Positions 5,433-7,007 of a stretch of DNA of 7,007 nt are shown one piece after another. Position 1 is the first letter of the stretch. Each line of letters opens with the position of its first letter. Made by a program: the position numbers and the translations under genes. The notes below the pieces were generated by a model. The model worked only from the letters and a program-made list of their open reading frames with translations, made no database searches and was not told where the DNA came from. This DNA is from Bacteroidota bacterium (GTDB lineage Bacteria > Bacteroidota > Bacteroidia > Chitinophagales > Chitinophagaceae), in contig VBAU01000212.1 in NCBI GenBank assembly GCA_005883855.1, positions 1-7,007 of the forward strand, given 5' to 3'.

Positions 5433-5576
5433 TTTAATAGCGAGAATTATGAGGCAGAGAATGAACATGAAAAAGCAAATGCGATTGATCCAATGCATGT
5501 ACCCGACCCATTTTGTTTCAGGCTTATCGGGTTTTCTTAAATAGAAATATTGCGCTATTTGCCTCCAGACGCCCAT
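5421..5576 (-). CDS. Small single-helix membrane protein (DUF6728-like)
   Basis: A 51-residue protein of unknown function. The N-terminal half is polar and basic: MGVWRQIAQYFYLRKPDKPE, then TKWVGYMHWINRI. It is followed by one membrane helix at about 33-48 (CFFMFILCLIILAIKL) and a short basic tail, so it is probably an inner-membrane protein. The pattern of Tyr-Leu-Arg-Arg/Lys plus a Met-His-X-X-Asn-Arg-Ile motif just before the helix recalls short Bacteroidota proteins I remember as DUF6728; this is from memory. The frame is open further upstream into the tRNA, so I chose ATG 5576, where the family-like sequence begins. The gene starts 30 bp after the 3' end of tRNA-Ala and may share its promoter. 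Its last 12 bases overlap the lpxB 3' end convergently. Confidence 0.72.
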   Translation of the reverse strand: MGVWRQIAQYFYLRKPDKPETKWVGYMHWINRICFFMFILCLIILAIKLLR

Positions 5577-5603
5577 AAAAAAGAAAAGACCAGTGTATCT
5601 TTT
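5577..5603 (-). terminator. Weak terminator-like hairpin after tRNA-Ala
   Basis: On the minus strand AAAAGA (complement of 5598-5603) pairs with TCTTTT (complement of 5584-5589) across an 8-base loop, followed by CTTTTTT that runs into the ATG of the small membrane-protein gene. The stem is short and AT-rich, so termination would be partial at best. It could instead be only the A/T-rich leader of the small gene. Confidence 0.3.
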
Positions 5604-5606
5604 GTG

Positions 5607-5680
<74 letters not shown>

Positions 5681-5689
5681 TGCGGACGG

Positions 5690-5723
5690 CAAAAATAATG
5701 GATTCATCTTTAAGGATGAACAA
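5690..5723 (-). promoter_or_regulatory. Possible Bacteroidota promoter for tRNA-Ala
   Basis: On the minus strand TATTTTTG (complement of 5690-5697) fits the -7 consensus TAnnTTTG exactly and ends 9 bases before the tRNA 5' end. A TTG (complement of 5721-5723) could be the -33 element, but the 23-base spacer is longer than the usual 19-21. The spacer contains the small inverted repeat TTCATC...GATGAA (5703-5720). The -7 box is the stronger half of this call. Confidence 0.45.
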
Positions 5724-5798
5724 TCACGAATATCAAATACCTTTGTCCATCCATCAAGACGAACCGCTAATGAGTTTTAATTGTCCTGTTGTTAATGT

Positions 5799-7007
5799 AT
5801 GAGAATAAACTTAGCGCTTATCCTTTCTATAATTGTCGGCGTGGGCATCGTCGCATTGGCGTTCACGGCATTCCAGATTTCCGCTGAGCGACAAAAACTA
5901 AACAGCGAACTGCAGACAAAGACCGTTCGCGTTGCCGAAGATTTTTACAGAACTTATTTAAAAAAACTGGAAAAAGGCGACAGCGTGGATCGCCATGAGA
6001 TCACCGACAGCGTGATAAACCAGTATAGCTTCGTTGGCATAGCTGTTTACTACAACCGCGATAGTGTTATTTCATTAAACGATTCAGTCCGCTCGCTCCT
6101 CAGCCACTCTTCGGATTTTATTATACGGACAACGTCAGCAGATTCGTCAATGGGAAATATGGTCAAGACTAATGGAAAAAAGTTTTATGAGTATGTGCGA
6201 ATCATTAAACGCGAAAATCAACCATCAATTGCCGCGATTTTTTATACAGATGCAGGCTACATAAAAAATATAATCGCCAGTATATGGCTCGGAAATTTTT
6301 TTCGTTGGTTTTTGCAGGCCTTGATTATTTCTGTCGGAACAATTTTGATCATTCGCTGGGGCGTTCTCACACCTATCAACAAGGTGGTGGAATGGATAAA
6401 AGCTGCGCGGTTTGGAAACGTTGAACAATTAGGAAAGAGGCCTCCAATCAGTTTTCTCCAGCCGCTTTACAAAGAAATTTCAGGTATAGCGCAGGCAATG
6501 CAGGAGGCAAAGGCGATTGCACAGGAAGAAGCCAAACTCAGGACGACGGCTGAAGCAATTTGGACACCCGAACGGTTGAATGAAGAAATGAAGCAAGTGC
6601 TTGAGGACAAAATGATGGTCGTCGTTTCAAACCGCGAACCATACATGCACGTTCGCGCGGGTAAGGAAATTAAATGTATTGTCCCCGCAAGCGGAATGGT
6701 GACGGCCATGGAGCCAATCCTAAAAGCCTGTGGCGGATTGTGGATAGCATCCGGAAGCGGCGATGCGGACCGCGAAACTGTCGACAAAAATGACAAAGTG
6801 CAGGTGCCGCCCTACGAAAACAAATACACGTTACGCCGCGTCTGGCTTACAAAGGAACAGGAGGACCACTATTATTATGGATTTGCCAACGAAGGTCTCT
6901 GGCCGCTTTGTCACATAGCGCACACAAGGCCGGTATTCCGAACTGAAGATTGGGAATATTACCAGCAGGTAAACGAGATGTATGCAAACGCCGTACTGGA
7001 AGAAATC
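5799..7007 (+). CDS. otsA: Membrane-anchored trehalose-6-phosphate synthase (GT20), 3' end cut off
   Basis: Predicted to make trehalose 6-phosphate from UDP-glucose and glucose 6-phosphate. The 403 visible residues fall into five parts. TM1 is at about 5-27. An extracytoplasmic domain of about 135 residues (28-163) has no motif I recognise. TM2 is at about 166-188. A HAMP-like linker begins TPINKVVEWI (191-200), followed by a helical, probably coiled-coil stretch (229-275). The GT20 domain starts at MVVVSNREPY (273-282), with Asn278/Arg279. It continues through SGMVTAMEPIL (298-308), GGLWIASGSGDADRE (312-326) and YYYGFANEGLWPLCH (358-372). Tyr359 and Trp368 align with glucose-6-phosphate-contacting Tyr76 and Trp85 of E. 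coli OtsA, from a remembered alignment. Most of the Rossmann domains lie beyond the window. The start is the first ATG before TM1, with no Shine-Dalgarno. The layout suggests that an envelope signal controls trehalose synthesis, which is inference. Activity cannot be confirmed without the missing half. Confidence 0.88.
   Translation, partial: MRINLALILSIIVGVGIVALAFTAFQISAERQKLNSELQTKTVRVAEDFYRTYLKKLEKGDSVDRHEITDSVINQYSFVGIAVYYNRDSVISLNDSVRSLLSHSSDFIIRTTSADSSMGNMVKTNGKKFYEYVRIIKRENQPSIAAIFYTDAGYIKNIIASIWLGNFFRWFLQALIISVGTILIIRWGVLTPINKVVEWIKAARFGNVEQLGKRPPISFLQPLYKEISGIAQAMQEAKAIAQEEAKLRTTAEAIWTPERLNEEMKQVLEDKMMVVVSNREPYMHVRAGKEIKCIVPASGMVTAMEPILKACGGLWIASGSGDADRETVDKNDKVQVPPYENKYTLRRVWLTKEQEDHYYYGFANEGLWPLCHIAHTRPVFRTEDWEYYQQVNEMYANAVLEEI

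Noticed and set aside
5703..5720. Inverted repeat TTCATC...GATGAA as a terminator
   Set aside because: No T-run follows on either strand, and it lies in the spacer of the putative tRNA promoter; possibly an operator, but unsupported.
6225..6796. Minus-strand open frames opposite the trehalose synthase gene
   Set aside because: Antisense shadows of a well-supported coding region with no recognisable domains.

Overview
The window looks like chromosomal DNA of a Bacteroidota bacterium, plausibly from the Chitinophagaceae or a neighbouring family. The reasons are the protein types, start codons without Shine-Dalgarno sequences, matches to the Bacteroidota -7 promoter box TAnnTTTG, a tRNA without encoded CCA, and intergenic gaps filled with short tandem repeats. 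The genus assignment is inference.

Layout from left to right. (1) Bases 87-454, + strand: a small four-helix-bundle (S23/IVS family) gene with an apparent -1 frameshift in an A6 run. It is flanked on both sides by repeats of the AATYTGC type. (2) 488-1141, +: a short-type transaldolase. (3) 1142-1235: a convergent gap made almost wholly of 7-bp repeats that can fold into a hairpin. (4) 1236-2438, -: a secreted type-1 periplasmic-binding-fold protein whose signal peptide is encoded by a 7-bp tandem repeat. (5) 2484-4070, -: guaA (GMP synthase), 45 bp upstream of gene 4 and probably in one transcription unit with it. (6) 4071-4307: a divergent gap with a 6-bp repeat, about 95 bp I cannot explain, and an 8-bp-unit inverted repeat ending in a promoter-like box. 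(7) 4308-5432, +: lpxB (lipid A disaccharide synthase). (8) 5421-5576, -: a 51-residue one-helix membrane protein, overlapping the lpxB 3' end by 12 bp. (9) 5607-5680, -: tRNA-Ala(GGC). (10) 5799 to the window edge, +: a trehalose-6-phosphate synthase (GT20) fused behind a membrane-anchored, sensor-like N-terminal half; its 3' end is cut off.

Most genes are housekeeping: central carbon metabolism, GMP synthesis, lipid A, a tRNA and trehalose synthesis. They do not form one pathway. The unusual layer is the repeats. Nearly every gap, and parts of three genes (the binding-protein gene, guaA and lpxB), carry tandem repeats whose sequence varies from site to site but whose period is usually exactly 7 bp. 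Inside guaA and lpxB sits a near-identical 18-bp palindrome (TCCCGATMGCTATCGGGA). In each gene it is bracketed by an 11-bp direct repeat at exactly the same 29-bp spacing, although the two 11-bp repeats are unrelated to each other. That resembles a miniature inserting element with target duplication, read in frame as Pro-Asp-X-Tyr-Arg in both proteins. This is the strongest candidate for something undescribed here.

Alignments to relatives quoted here come from memory; no search or folding program was run.
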